Shown: piece after piece, positions 36,809-46,203 of the stretch
Layout of the letters: each line of letters opens with the position of its first letter
Numbering within the stretch: position 1 is the stretch's first letter
Source: Dermacoccus abyssi
GTDB lineage: Bacteria; Actinomycetota; Actinomycetes; Actinomycetales; Dermatophilaceae
NCBI RefSeq assembly: GCF_034541975.1
Contig: NZ_JAVYJM010000001.1
Strand: one strand, 5' to 3'
DNA: 64,000 bases
Notes under the pieces: model-generated
What the model saw: only the letters and a program-made list of their open reading frames with translations
Told to the model about the DNA's origin: nothing
Database searches by the model: none
Made by a program: the position numbers and the translations under genes

Positions 36809-37759
36809 GTGTTGCGCCTGAGTGATCCTTCCGACCTGCCGACCGATTTCGGTCCCACCGTCGTCACCCTGGGAAACTTCGACGGCGTCCACCGAGGGCA
36901 CGCTGCGGTCATCGCCGAGCTCCACGAGCAGGCAGCCAAGCATGACGCCAAGACGGTTGCGGTGACGTTCGACCCGCACCCCCTCGCCGTCCTTCACCCG
37001 GATCGCGCACCTGAGTTGCTCACCGGGCTCGAGGACCGTCTCTACCTGCTCGAACAGCGCGGCCTCGACGCCGTCGTCGTCATGCCGTTCACCCGCGAAC
37101 TGGCCGCCGAGACGCCCCGTGAGTTCGTCGAGGGCACCTTCGTCGACGCGCTCGGCGCCCGCGCCGTCGTCGTCGGGAAGGACACCCGCTTCGGCATCAA
37201 GAACTCCGGTGACATCGACACCCTGCGCGAACTCGGCCAGGAGTTCGGCTTCGACGTCGTCGCGCTCGACGACGTCGGCCCGGGCGTCCGCTGGTCGTCG
37301 ACGCAGGTGCGTGAGTTGCTCGCAGCGGGCAAGGTCGACGAGGCCGCCGACGTGCTCGGGCGTCACCACTGCGTCGTCGGCGAGGTCGTCAAGGGGTTCC
37401 AACGGGGCCGCGAGCTCGGTTTCCCGACCGCCAATCTCGCCCGTGACGCCGACGGCGTCGTACCTGCCGACGGCGTGTACGCCGGGTGGCTCGTGCGTCG
37501 TGAACTGCCGCAGGACCACCCCGAGTACCGGCTGCCGGCCGCGATCTCCGTGGGCACCAACCCGACCTTCGACATTCCGGAGCGCACGGTGGAGGCCTAC
37601 GTTCTGGACCGTGACGACCTTGAGCTGTACGGCGAGCGCGTGGCCATCGAGTTCGTCGACCGCCTGCGTGGCAACGTGAAGTTCGACTCCATCGACGAAC
37701 TCATCGAGCAGATGCACGCCGACGTCGCCGCCTCACGCCCTGTCCTTGGCTGCTCGTGA
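36809..37759 (+). CDS. ribF: bifunctional riboflavin kinase / FAD synthetase
   Basis: Makes FMN from riboflavin and then FAD. The 316 residues have the N-terminal nucleotidyltransferase domain (VTLGNFDGVHRGH near residues 19-31, FDPHPLAVLHP, and WSSTQVRELL near 167) and the C-terminal flavokinase barrel (GRELGFPTANL near 198, GVYAGWLVR, ISVGTNPTFD). Start GTG 36809 gives the usual N terminus. The next gene would begin inside its last codons. Flavins made here serve the many reductases of the cell; no FMN riboswitch precedes it. Confidence 0.96.
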   Translation: MLRLSDPSDLPTDFGPTVVTLGNFDGVHRGHAAVIAELHEQAAKHDAKTVAVTFDPHPLAVLHPDRAPELLTGLEDRLYLLEQRGLDAVVVMPFTRELAAETPREFVEGTFVDALGARAVVVGKDTRFGIKNSGDIDTLRELGQEFGFDVVALDDVGPGVRWSSTQVRELLAAGKVDEAADVLGRHHCVVGEVVKGFQRGRELGFPTANLARDADGVVPADGVYAGWLVRRELPQDHPEYRLPAAISVGTNPTFDIPERTVEAYVLDRDDLELYGERVAIEFVDRLRGNVKFDSIDELIEQMHADVAASRPVLGCS

Positions 37760-38876
37760 ACGACGCGGTCGGGGCTTGCGCGACCTCGCGCACCTCGACC
37801 TCGGCCTGCTCGTTGCCGCGGCGGGCCTGAGCCTCGTCGGCATCCTGCTCACATGGTCGGCAACGGCCACGACGAGCGGAAGCTCTTTTGCCGTCCGCGG
37901 AGCACTCAACGTCGCCGTCGGTATGGCCTTGGCGTTTGCCGTGTTGCGCCTCGACGCTCGCACGCTGCGGGCGGCCGTTCCGCTGGCCTACCTCGCCGGG
38001 GTTCTCGGACTCCTCGCCGTCCTCAGTCCACTGGGCAGCACGATCAACGGCTCGCGGTCGTGGATCGAGCTGCCGGGTTTCTCCGTCCAACCCGCCGAGA
38101 TTGCCAAGGTGGCTCTCGGCCTTGCCCTCGCGTCAGCGCTCGCCGACACCGATCAGGTGAGGGGCGCGCTCGCCCGGCGTGACGTCCGTGTCGGCCTCGG
38201 TCTCGCGGCCGTTCCGCTCGCGCTCATCATGGCGCAGCCGGACCTCGGCTCGGCGCTCGTCGTCACCGCGACGGCGGTTTCCGCGTTCGCAGTCGCGGGG
38301 CTTCGTGCGCGGGTCTTCGCCTGGCTGTTCGCCGCCGCCGTGGCCGTGGCGGTCCTCGCCTTCACGACGCCGTTGCTCGCTCAGTACCAACGCGAGCGGC
38401 TCCTCGCGTTCTGGCGGCCCGAGGCCGACCCGTCGGGCATCGGTTATCAGGTCGCGCAGGTCAAGCTCGCCATCGGTTCGGGCGGCTGGTTCGGTCAGGG
38501 GCTGTTCGAGGGCCGCTCGACCCAGGGTGGATTCATCCCCTTCCAGTACACCGACTTCGTCTTCTCCGTCGCAGGGGAGGAGCTCGGCTTCGTCGGTGCG
38601 CTCGGCATCGTCGCCCTCGAGATGTTCGTCGTCGTGCGGACGCTCGTCATCGGCATCCGCTCGCGGGACGCCTTCGGCCGCATCCTGTGCGGAGCGATCG
38701 CGGGCTGGTTCCTCTTCCAGAGCGTCGAGAACATCGGGATGAACCTGGGGCTCATGCCCGTCACCGGTGTGCCGTTGCCGTTCGTGTCCTACGGCGGTTC
38801 GAGCATGTTCTCCTGTTGGATCGCGGTCGGGCTCGTCGGAAACGTCCATGCGGCATCGCGCCGTCGCATATCGTGA
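37746..38876 (+). CDS. RodA/FtsW/SpoVE (SEDS) family peptidoglycan glycosyltransferase
   Basis: A 376-residue membrane protein with about ten helices. SEDS signatures are GSTINGSRSWIELPGFSVQPAE (near residues 97-118), GYQVAQVKLAIGSGGWFGQG (near 231-250), PFQYTDFVFSVAGEELGF (near 260-277) and GVPLPFVSYGGSSM near the C terminus. It polymerises lipid II with a partner class B PBP, which is not nearby. RodA is the closer subgroup by the ending, but I cannot settle it. The start is unsure: TTG 37746 lies 14 nt inside ribF; TTG 37776 is an alternative. It interrupts no known operon and ends before the acyl-CoA ligase. Confidence 0.88.
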   Translation: MAARERRGRGLRDLAHLDLGLLVAAAGLSLVGILLTWSATATTSGSSFAVRGALNVAVGMALAFAVLRLDARTLRAAVPLAYLAGVLGLLAVLSPLGSTINGSRSWIELPGFSVQPAEIAKVALGLALASALADTDQVRGALARRDVRVGLGLAAVPLALIMAQPDLGSALVVTATAVSAFAVAGLRARVFAWLFAAAVAVAVLAFTTPLLAQYQRERLLAFWRPEADPSGIGYQVAQVKLAIGSGGWFGQGLFEGRSTQGGFIPFQYTDFVFSVAGEELGFVGALGIVALEMFVVVRTLVIGIRSRDAFGRILCGAIAGWFLFQSVENIGMNLGLMPVTGVPLPFVSYGGSSMFSCWIAVGLVGNVHAASRRRIS

Positions 38877-38935
38877 GGGAAACACGATGTGAACCCGCGG
38901 GTAACTGCCGGCGCCGCACCTCTGGAGGGCACACC

Positions 38936-40777
38936 ATGGTCATGAACAAAGCTGACGAGACCTTCGATCGGAGCATCCTCGACAACCGGGCACGCTCCGT
39001 CGCTCACCTGTTCACGCAGCGCGTCGCGAAGACGCCGCACGAGGAGGGCTTCCGCTTCGCCAAGGACGGCGCCTGGAAGTCGATGACGTGGGCGCAGACC
39101 GACAAGGATGTGCGCGCGATCGCCGCCGGTCTCATCTCCCTGGGCATCGAATGCCAGGAGCGTGTCGCCATTGCCTCGTCGACGCGCCTCGAGTGGGTGC
39201 TCGCCGACCTCGGCACCATGCTGGCCGGTGCCGCCACCACCACCGTCTACCCGACGTCGCAGCTCAAGGACGTCGTCCACATCCTCACCGACTCCGGCTC
39301 GCGCATCGTCTTCGCCGAGGACGCCGAGCAGGTCGACAAGCTGCGCCAGGGTCGTGACCAGATCGGTGAGATCGTCAAGGTCGTCACGTTCGACGGCGAG
39401 GGTGACGGCGACTGGGTCATCACCCTCGACGACCTGCAGAAGCTCGGTGAGGAACTGCTCGCCAAGGAGCCCAACGTCGTCGAGGAGCGCATGGAGGGCA
39501 TCCAGCCCGAGCACCTCGCCACCCTCATCTACACGTCGGGAACGACCGGCCCGGCCAAGGGCGTGCGTCTGCCGCACTCCGCATGGGCGTACGAGGCGGC
39601 CGCCGTCGACTCGACCGGGCTGCTCAACTCCGACGACGTGCAGTACCTGTGGCTCCCGCTGGCCCACGTGTTCGGCAAGATGCTTCTGTGCCTGCCGATG
39701 CAGGTCGGCTTCCCGACGGTCGTCGACGGTCGCGTCGACAAGATCGTCGAGAACCTGCCCGAGACGAAGCCGACGTGGATGGGCGCTGCGCCGCGCATCT
39801 TCGAGAAGGTCTACGCCCGCATCAACGGCATGATGGAGGCCGACGGCGGCGTCAAGCTCAAGCTCTACAAGTGGTCGGTCGGTGTCGGCATGCAGGTGGC
39901 CGAGGCCCGCGCCCAGGGACACGAGCCGAGCGGCGCCCTTGCGGCGAAGTACAAGCTCGCGGACAAGCTCGTCCTCGCGAAGATCCGCGACCGCTTCGGT
40001 GGGCAGATCCGCTACTTCATCTCCGGTTCGGCGGCCCTCAACAAGGACGTCGCGCTGTGGTTCTCCGCCGTCGGTATGCCGGTGCTCGAGGGTTACGGCC
40101 TGTCGGAGTCGTCTGCTGCGGCCTCGGTCAACCGCCCCTACCTCGGCGCCAACCAGGCCGGCACCGTCGGATGGCCGCTGCCGGGCACCGAGTTCAAGCT
40201 GGGCGAGGACGACGAGCTTCTCGTCAAGGGCCCGGGCGTCATGCAGGGGTACTGGAACCTCGAGGAGGAGACGAGTCGCGTGCTCGTCGACGGCTGGTTC
40301 CACACCGGTGACATCGGTGCGATCGACGAGAGCGGCCACATCCGCATCACCGACCGCAAGAAGGACCTGTTCAAGACCTCGAACGGTAAGTACGTCTCGC
40401 CGGGTGCTATCGAGGCAACGTTCAAGGGCGTGTGCCCCTACGCCTCCAACCTCGTGGTCGAGGGTGACGGTCGCAAGTTCGTCTCCGCCCTCATCACGCT
40501 CGACGAGGAGGCCATCGCGGGCTGGGCCGAGAAGAACGGCATGGCCGGCAAGAGCTACCGCGACATCGTCACGAGCGACGCCTGCCGCGAGATGGTGCAG
40601 GGCTACGTCGACGAGATGAACCTGCAGCTCAACCGCTGGGAGCAGATCAAGCGCTTCATCATCCTGCCGCGCGACCTTTCCATCGAGGAGGGCGAGATCA
40701 CGCCGAGCCTCAAGCTCAAGCGTCGCGTCGTCGTCGAGAAGTTCAAGAGCGATCTGGACGGCCTCTACACCGACTGA
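38936..40777 (+). CDS. long-chain fatty acid-CoA ligase (FadD15-like)
   Basis: A 613-residue ANL-superfamily enzyme that makes acyl-CoA from fatty acid, ATP and CoA through acyl-AMP. The P-loop-like YTSGTTGPAKGV motif lies near residues 199-210, GYGLSESSAAASVNRP (A5 region) near 384-399, the conserved Asp and Arg in GWFHTGDIGAIDESGHIRITDRKKDL near 458-483, and the C-terminal catalytic Lys near residue 585. The domain order matches the actinobacterial FadD15 group. ATG 38936 follows TGGAGGG at about 6 nt; the frame is open upstream through the end of the previous gene as a shadow. A 17-bp terminator follows. Confidence 0.93.
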   Translation: MVMNKADETFDRSILDNRARSVAHLFTQRVAKTPHEEGFRFAKDGAWKSMTWAQTDKDVRAIAAGLISLGIECQERVAIASSTRLEWVLADLGTMLAGAATTTVYPTSQLKDVVHILTDSGSRIVFAEDAEQVDKLRQGRDQIGEIVKVVTFDGEGDGDWVITLDDLQKLGEELLAKEPNVVEERMEGIQPEHLATLIYTSGTTGPAKGVRLPHSAWAYEAAAVDSTGLLNSDDVQYLWLPLAHVFGKMLLCLPMQVGFPTVVDGRVDKIVENLPETKPTWMGAAPRIFEKVYARINGMMEADGGVKLKLYKWSVGVGMQVAEARAQGHEPSGALAAKYKLADKLVLAKIRDRFGGQIRYFISGSAALNKDVALWFSAVGMPVLEGYGLSESSAAASVNRPYLGANQAGTVGWPLPGTEFKLGEDDELLVKGPGVMQGYWNLEEETSRVLVDGWFHTGDIGAIDESGHIRITDRKKDLFKTSNGKYVSPGAIEATFKGVCPYASNLVVEGDGRKFVSALITLDEEAIAGWAEKNGMAGKSYRDIVTSDACREMVQGYVDEMNLQLNRWEQIKRFIILPRDLSIEEGEITPSLKLKRRVVVEKFKSDLDGLYTD

Positions 40778-40791
40778 TCAGCACCCCCAAG

Positions 40792-40828
40792 ACGAACGAC
40801 CCGGTCCGCATCGGACCGGGTCGTTCGT
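40792..40828 (+). terminator. terminator after the acyl-CoA ligase gene
   Basis: A perfect 17-bp stem (40792-40808 with 40812-40828) around the 3-nt loop CAT, 14 nt after the stop codon. No U-tract. Confidence 0.8.
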
Positions 40829-40939
40829 CTGTGTGAGGCGGCACACCTTCGGGTAATGTTAGAGCCGTCAGCTACGTTCGCCGCTTACATCGACCCGGGG
40901 TGGGTCCAACGGCCGCAACTCCTCGATTGGAGGTTTTCC

Positions 40940-42376
40940 ATGTCCGTCGACACGACCTTCCGAAACCGTGAGCACAAGGAGATCGTTGGGGAGCCCGAGG
41001 TCGTCGAAGACGGCGCTGTGGAGAACAGTGCGGCCTGGAAGCGTCTTAAGGAGGCCGCGCGCAGCATCGCGAGCGTGCAGGTCAAGGACGGTTCGATTCC
41101 GGATGCGGCCCACCACGAGCAGGCTCGCCAGGACGTCACCGTCCTCGTCGATGCCGTCGAGACGCTGCGCCCGCGTTTCGCTCACGACGACGCGTACCTG
41201 CGTGCGCTCGTCGTCGACTTCGAGCGCTGGCGTGACGGCGGCTTCGGGGTGCCGGACTTCCTCGACTCGCTCGTCGAGTTCCAGCCGCAGCAAAACCGCG
41301 TCGACGGGCTGCAGCACCTCGTCGTCTTCCCGATGTACACCCAGAACGGCTCGCCGAACCGTCACATGGAGGCCGTCCTGACCGAGGTCATCTGGCCCGG
41401 CTTCATCGAGGACCTCGAGCGCGCGTACACGAACCGACTCTTCGTCTCGCTGCGCTTCCTCGACTTTACCGACGGCTACGACACCAACTCGGCCGTGCTC
41501 TTCCCGGAGACGGTGGCCATGCGCGAGGTGCCCACGTTCACCTGGGGGGCGATCTTCCAGGACCGCGAGGCAGCGCGCTTCCGCACGGTGCTCAAGGCTG
41601 CCGCGGACGTGACGCGCCTCGAACTGCCGGAGGGCGCCGAGCGCCTGGCGCAGGACCAGGAGCTCACGGAGAAGACCTTCGTCATGTGGGATCTCATCCA
41701 CGACCGCACCCACATGCGCGGTGACCTTCCGTTCGACCCGTTCATGATCAAGCAGCGCATGCCGTACTTCCTGTACTCCCTCGAGGAACTGCGCTGCGAC
41801 CTCACGACCTACCGTGAGTCCGTCGCGCTGGAGAAGAAGCTCGCCGCTCGCCGTGCCGAGGGCTTCGGCCTCTCCGACGATGAGCTGGAGATGCTCGACC
41901 ACGCCGGACTCGTGCAGTACGCCGTGCTCTTCGACCGCATCTTCCGCTTCGCCATCACGGGGGACCGCACGCGCAACTACGACGGCCTCGGCGGGCAGCT
42001 GATCTTCGCGTGGCTGCACCAGAAGGGCGTCCTTCACTGGACCGACACGTCGCTCGCGTTCGACTGGGATGCCGTGCCGGCCGCCGTCGTCGAACTCGGT
42101 GACGCGATCGACGACCTCTACTGGCGTTCGATCGACCGTCCCAAGGTGACGCACTGGCTCGCCGCGTACGACCTCATTCGCGGCGTGCTCACGCCGCACC
42201 CGGCGTCCGCATGGGCCAAGGGTCTGCCGGACGAGGTGCTCGCCGGTCCGCCGAAGGGTTACACCGACGCGGTGCTCGACGACGAGTTCCCGCTGTCGAT
42301 GTTCTACGAGGCCTTCAACCGCAAGATGCAGCCGGTGATCCTCTCCACGAGCGGGATGACGGGCAAGGATGTCTGA
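40940..42376 (+). CDS. DUF6421 family protein
   Basis: A 478-residue protein of a family found mainly in actinobacteria and without known function. There is no signal peptide or membrane helix. Recognisable conserved stretches are HLVVFPMYTQNGSPNRHMEAVL (near residues 130-151), a VMWDLIHDRTHMRGDLPFDPFM stretch (near 250-271) with His and Asp residues that could bind metal, and YDGLGGQLIFAWLHQKGVL. ATG 40940 has GGAGG 6 nt upstream; the frame is open to 40856, without support. It overlaps the next gene by 8 nt, so it is the first of three genes with the SDR and aldolase-like genes, implying a shared pathway. Confidence 0.85.
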   Translation: MSVDTTFRNREHKEIVGEPEVVEDGAVENSAAWKRLKEAARSIASVQVKDGSIPDAAHHEQARQDVTVLVDAVETLRPRFAHDDAYLRALVVDFERWRDGGFGVPDFLDSLVEFQPQQNRVDGLQHLVVFPMYTQNGSPNRHMEAVLTEVIWPGFIEDLERAYTNRLFVSLRFLDFTDGYDTNSAVLFPETVAMREVPTFTWGAIFQDREAARFRTVLKAAADVTRLELPEGAERLAQDQELTEKTFVMWDLIHDRTHMRGDLPFDPFMIKQRMPYFLYSLEELRCDLTTYRESVALEKKLAARRAEGFGLSDDELEMLDHAGLVQYAVLFDRIFRFAITGDRTRNYDGLGGQLIFAWLHQKGVLHWTDTSLAFDWDAVPAAVVELGDAIDDLYWRSIDRPKVTHWLAAYDLIRGVLTPHPASAWAKGLPDEVLAGPPKGYTDAVLDDEFPLSMFYEAFNRKMQPVILSTSGMTGKDV

Positions 42377-43049
42377 TCTGAATTCCCTGACGGTGCTCGT
42401 CGCGGGTGCCACGAGCACCAGCGGCGAGGTGATGGCGCGCGCCCTGGCCGGTGCCGGGGCGCGCGTTGTCGCCGTCGGTCGCAGTGATGACAAGCTCGCT
42501 GCGCTGCGCGAAGCCGTGCCGGGCACCGTGACGATCACCGCGGACCTCGCGAGCGAGGACGACGTCGCGAGCCTCACCGAGCGCGTGCACGCCGAGGTGG
42601 GCCCCATCGACGGACTCGTCCACCTCGTCGGTGGGTGGCGCGGCGGGGGAGGCCTCGCCGGTCAGAGTGAGGCCGACTACCGGTTCCTCGAGAACTCGTT
42701 CACCGCGTTGCGTTTCGTCTCCCGCGCGTTCGACGCCGACCTGCAGGCCTCGAGTCGCGGTCGGGTGGCCGTCGTGTCCAGCACGGCGCTCAAGCGCCCG
42801 CTCGCCGGTGGTGCCAACTACGCCGCGGTCAAGGCCGCGACGGAAGCCTGGACGCGGGCCCTCGCACACGGCTTCACCAAGGCCGCGCGTGACGAGGGAC
42901 GTGACCTCTCCGGTGCCGCGGTGATCTACCGCGTCAAGGGGTTGGACGGTCTGGAAGAATCGCTCGCCGACGCCGTGGTCACCGCCTTCGCGGGCGACGC
43001 GGCCGACGTGAACGACCAGATCATCGACCTCACCGGGAGTCAGGCGTGA
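42369..43049 (+). CDS. short-chain dehydrogenase/reductase
   Basis: A 226-residue SDR-fold protein. The nucleotide loop is degenerate: LVAGATSTSGEVMARAL near residues 10-26 has GATSTSG instead of TGXXXGXG. The catalytic Tyr and Lys are present in YAAVKAATEAW near 154-164, and a Ser precedes them in VVSSTALKRP. The substrate is unknown. It starts 8 nt inside the DUF6421 gene and overlaps the next by 4 nt (GTGA), so the three products are made together. The combination suggests oxidation or reduction of a hydroxy-amino-acid-like substrate, which is speculative. Confidence 0.88.
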   Translation: MSDLNSLTVLVAGATSTSGEVMARALAGAGARVVAVGRSDDKLAALREAVPGTVTITADLASEDDVASLTERVHAEVGPIDGLVHLVGGWRGGGGLAGQSEADYRFLENSFTALRFVSRAFDADLQASSRGRVAVVSSTALKRPLAGGANYAAVKAATEAWTRALAHGFTKAARDEGRDLSGAAVIYRVKGLDGLEESLADAVVTAFAGDAADVNDQIIDLTGSQA

Positions 43050-44113
43050 AGACGGAGCACGACCTCAACGAGCGCGGTTTCGCCTCGGACAACTATGCCG
43101 GGGTGCACCCGGACGTCATGGCAGCCCTCGTGGCGGCGAACGGCGGACACCAGGTGGCCTACGGCGCCGACGTGTACACGGCGCGGCTGCAGGAGGTCAT
43201 GGCCCGTCACTTCGGTAACGACGTCGAGGCGTTCCCCGTCTTCAACGGCACCGGCGCGAACGTCGTCGGGTTGCAGGCCATGTTGCCGCGCTGGGGCGCG
43301 GTCATCGCTGCGACGACGGCGCACATCAACGTCGACGAGGGCGGTGCCCCGGAGCGCGTGGGCGGGTTCAAGATCCTCAACGTCGTCACGCCCGACGGAA
43401 AGCTGACGCCGGAACTCGTCGACACCGAGGCCTGGGGCTTCGGTGACGAGCACCGCGCGCAGCCCGGCGTCGTCTCGATCACGCAGTCGACCGAGCTGGG
43501 CACGCTCTACACGGTCAAGGAGATCAAGGCGCTCGCCGACCACGCCCACTCGCTCGGCCTCAAGCTGCACCTCGACGGCTCGCGGCTGTCGAACGCAGCG
43601 GCGGCCCTCGGCGTCAGTCTGCGCGAGATGACGACGGACGCCGGCGTCGACGTCCTCAGCCTCGGCGGCACCAAGAACGGTGCGATGCTCGCCGAGGCGG
43701 TCGTCGTCATCAACCCGGAGGCAGCCGAAGGCCTGCCGTACGTGCGCAAGTACACGATGCAGCTGTCGTCGAAGATGCGGTTCGTCGCGGCACAGCTCAT
43801 CGCCCTGTACGAGGGCGAGCTGTGGCTCGAGAACGCCCGTCACGCCAACGCGATGGCGCGTCGTCTGCGCGACGGCGTGGAGGCCGGTCTCGCGGACGGT
43901 TCCATCAAGGGTGTGGAGTTCACCCAGGACACGTACGTCAACGGCAACTTCGCGGTGCTGCCCGAAGGTGTGGCCGACGTCCTGCGCGAGAAGTTCCGGT
44001 TCTACGACTGGGACGCGGCGCGCCGCGAGGTGCGCTGGATGTGCTCGTTCGACACGAGCGAGACCGACGTGGACGCGTTCGTCGCCGCCATCGCTGAGGC
44101 AACCACCGGCTGA
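43046..44113 (+). CDS. threonine aldolase / beta-eliminating lyase family PLP enzyme
   Basis: A 355-residue fold-type I PLP enzyme similar to low-specificity L-threonine aldolase: FASDNYAGVHPDVMAAL near residues 11-27, FNGTGANVVGLQAM near 67-80, LHLDGSRLSNAAAAL near 173-187 (PLP-binding Asp), and the Schiff-base Lys in SLGGTKNGAM near 208-217. The threonine aldolase reaction gives glycine and acetaldehyde; beta-eliminating lyases of this family also take other hydroxy amino acids. The operon partners (DUF6421 and SDR) may channel its aldehyde product. A hairpin follows at 44148-44184. Confidence 0.87.
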   Translation: MKTEHDLNERGFASDNYAGVHPDVMAALVAANGGHQVAYGADVYTARLQEVMARHFGNDVEAFPVFNGTGANVVGLQAMLPRWGAVIAATTAHINVDEGGAPERVGGFKILNVVTPDGKLTPELVDTEAWGFGDEHRAQPGVVSITQSTELGTLYTVKEIKALADHAHSLGLKLHLDGSRLSNAAAALGVSLREMTTDAGVDVLSLGGTKNGAMLAEAVVVINPEAAEGLPYVRKYTMQLSSKMRFVAAQLIALYEGELWLENARHANAMARRLRDGVEAGLADGSIKGVEFTQDTYVNGNFAVLPEGVADVLREKFRFYDWDAARREVRWMCSFDTSETDVDAFVAAIAEATTG

Positions 44114-44147
44114 CCGTCCGGCAGGCCGTCGCACTCACGCGACAGGC

Positions 44148-44184
44148 GCGCCCACGGCAACCTTTTGGGGTTGTCCGTGGGCGC
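44148..44184 (+). terminator. terminator after the aldolase-like gene
   Basis: A stem of about 14 bp with one bulge: GCGCCCACGG-AACC with GGTT-CCGTGGGCGC. The loop contains TTGGGG, which is also the -35 box of the next promoter, so terminator and promoter overlap. Confidence 0.7.
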
Positions 44185-44193
44185 ACCTATTCT
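44165..44193 (+). promoter_or_regulatory. promoter of the radical SAM gene (leaderless)
   Basis: TTGGGG, 17-nt spacer, TATTCT; the -10 ends 6 nt before the ATG at 44200. The spacing fits a leaderless mRNA. The -35 box lies in the loop of the upstream terminator. Confidence 0.6.
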
Positions 44194-44199
44194 TGAATC

Positions 44200-46203
44200 A
44201 TGCCTGGTGAGTCCCTCTTCCACGACCTTGAGCCCCTGCTGGAGCAGGTGAACAAGCCGATCCAGTACGTCGGCGGCGAGCTCAACGCCCAACTCAAGGA
44301 CTGGAACTGCGGCGGCTACGGCCCCGAGGGTGAGGAGCTGACCACCCGCTGGGCGCTCATGTACCCCGACGCCTACGAGGTGGGCGTGCCCAACCAGGGC
44401 GTCATGATCCTCTACGAAGTGCTCAACGAGCGCGACGACGCTCTCGCCGAGCGCACGTACTCGATGTGGCCGGACATGGAAACGCTCATGCGCGAATCCG
44501 GCGTTCCGCAGTTCACCGTCGACGGTCACCGCAGCGTGCGCGACTTCGACGTGCTGGGTGTCTCGTTCTCCACCGAGCTCGGCTACACGAACCTGCTCAC
44601 GGCGCTCGATCTCGCGGGCATCCCGATGTACGCGAACGAACGTGGCCTCGACGACCCCATCGTCCTCGCGGGCGGGCACTCGGCCTTCAACCCCGAGCCC
44701 ATCGCGGACTTCATCGATGCCGCCGTCGTCGGTGACGGCGAGGAGGCCGTGCTCCTCATCACCGACATCATCAAGGAGTGGAAGAGCAGCGGTAAGCCCG
44801 GCGGACGCCGCGGCCTCCTGCTCGAACTCGCACGCACCGGCAGTGTCTACGTGCCGTCGATGTACCAGGTCGACTACCTGCCCGACGGGCGCATCCAGCG
44901 CGTCGTCCTCACCGAGGAGGCGCAGGGCGTGCCGTGGCGCGTCTCGAAGCACACGGTGATGGACCTCGACGAGTGGCCGTACCCGAAGCAGCCGCTCGTG
45001 CCGATGGCCGAGTCGGTGCACGAGCGCATGAGCGTCGAGATCTTCCGCGGCTGCACCCGCGGCTGTCGCTTCTGCCAGGCAGGCATGATCACCCGCCCGG
45101 TGCGCGAGCGCTCCATCACCGGTATCGGCGAGATGGTCGAGAACGGCCTGGCCGCAACCGGTTTCGAGGAGGTCGGCCTGCTGTCCCTCAGCTCCGCCGA
45201 CCACACCGAAATCGGTGATCTCGCCAAGGGCCTGGCCGACCGCTACGAGGGCACGCAGACGGGTCTGTCCCTTCCCTCGACCCGCGTCGACGCGTTCAAC
45301 ATCGACCTCGCCAACGAGCTCACCCGCAACGGTCGACGCTCCGGTCTGACGTTCGCGCCCGAGGGCGGCAGCGAGCGCATCCGCAAGGTCATCAACAAGA
45401 TGGTCTCCGAGGACGACCTCATCAACACGGTCGCAGCGGCCTACGGCGCCGGCTGGCGTCAGGTGAAGCTGTACTTCATGTGCGGGCTTCCCACCGAGAC
45501 GGACGAGGACGTCCTGCAGATCGCCGACATGGCCAAGCGCGTCATCGAGACGGGCCGCCAAATCTCGGGTCGCAAGGACATCCGCTGCACCGTCTCCATC
45601 GGTGGCTTCGTCCCGAAGCCGCACACGCCGTTCCAGTGGTGCGGTCAGCTCTCCGCGGAGGAGACCGACGAGCGCCTCAAGAAGCTCAAGGACGCCATCC
45701 GCTCCGACAAGAAGTTCGGTTCGAGCATCGGCATGCGCTACCACGACGGCAAGCCCGGCATCGTCGAGGGGCTGCTCAGCCGCGGTGACCGCCGCATCGG
45801 TTCGGTCATCGAGGCGGTCTGGCGTGACGGCGGCCGGTTCGACGGCTGGAGCGAACACTTCAGTTACGAGCGGTGGATGGAACAGGCCGCCCGCGTCTTC
45901 GCGGAGATGGACGACCCCATCGACGTCGACTGGTACACCACGCGCGAGCGCGGCGAACTCGAGGTGCTCCCGTGGGATCACCTCGACTCCGGCCTCGACA
46001 AGGAATGGCTCTGGCAGGACTGGCAGGACGCCCTCGACGAGGAAGAGGTCGACGACTGCCGCTGGACGCCGTGCTTCGACTGTGGCGTGTGCCCGCAGAT
46101 GGACACCGACATCCAGATCGGCCCCACGGGCAAGACGTTGCTGCCACTCACCGTTCTCGGCTCGGGAGCCAAGAAGCTGGCGTCAGCCGAGCACTCGCAC
46201 TGA
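44200..46203 (+). CDS. TIGR03960 family B12-binding domain / radical SAM protein
   Basis: A 667-residue protein. An N-terminal cobalamin-binding-like domain (about residues 40-180, with LGVSFSTELGYTNLLTALDL and VLAGGHSAFNPEPIADFIDA) is followed by the radical SAM core, whose CxxxCxxC motif is in FRGCTRGCRFCQAGM near residues 282-296. The C-terminal part has extra cysteines (CFDCGVCPQ near 626-634) that may hold a second cluster. TIGR03960 occurs with TIGR03936 next to RNase E/G genes across actinobacteria and clostridia; the reaction is unknown, perhaps RNA or ribosome modification. Here the partner gene lies 2.4 kb downstream. The stop overlaps the next start by 1 nt. Confidence 0.92.
   Translation: MPGESLFHDLEPLLEQVNKPIQYVGGELNAQLKDWNCGGYGPEGEELTTRWALMYPDAYEVGVPNQGVMILYEVLNERDDALAERTYSMWPDMETLMRESGVPQFTVDGHRSVRDFDVLGVSFSTELGYTNLLTALDLAGIPMYANERGLDDPIVLAGGHSAFNPEPIADFIDAAVVGDGEEAVLLITDIIKEWKSSGKPGGRRGLLLELARTGSVYVPSMYQVDYLPDGRIQRVVLTEEAQGVPWRVSKHTVMDLDEWPYPKQPLVPMAESVHERMSVEIFRGCTRGCRFCQAGMITRPVRERSITGIGEMVENGLAATGFEEVGLLSLSSADHTEIGDLAKGLADRYEGTQTGLSLPSTRVDAFNIDLANELTRNGRRSGLTFAPEGGSERIRKVINKMVSEDDLINTVAAAYGAGWRQVKLYFMCGLPTETDEDVLQIADMAKRVIETGRQISGRKDIRCTVSIGGFVPKPHTPFQWCGQLSAEETDERLKKLKDAIRSDKKFGSSIGMRYHDGKPGIVEGLLSRGDRRIGSVIEAVWRDGGRFDGWSEHFSYERWMEQAARVFAEMDDPIDVDWYTTRERGELEVLPWDHLDSGLDKEWLWQDWQDALDEEEVDDCRWTPCFDCGVCPQMDTDIQIGPTGKTLLPLTVLGSGAKKLASAEHSH

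Noticed and set aside
40850..40939. A longer DUF6421 protein starting at 40856
   Set aside because: The extension has no family support, and ATG 40940 has a near-ideal GGAGG ribosome site.
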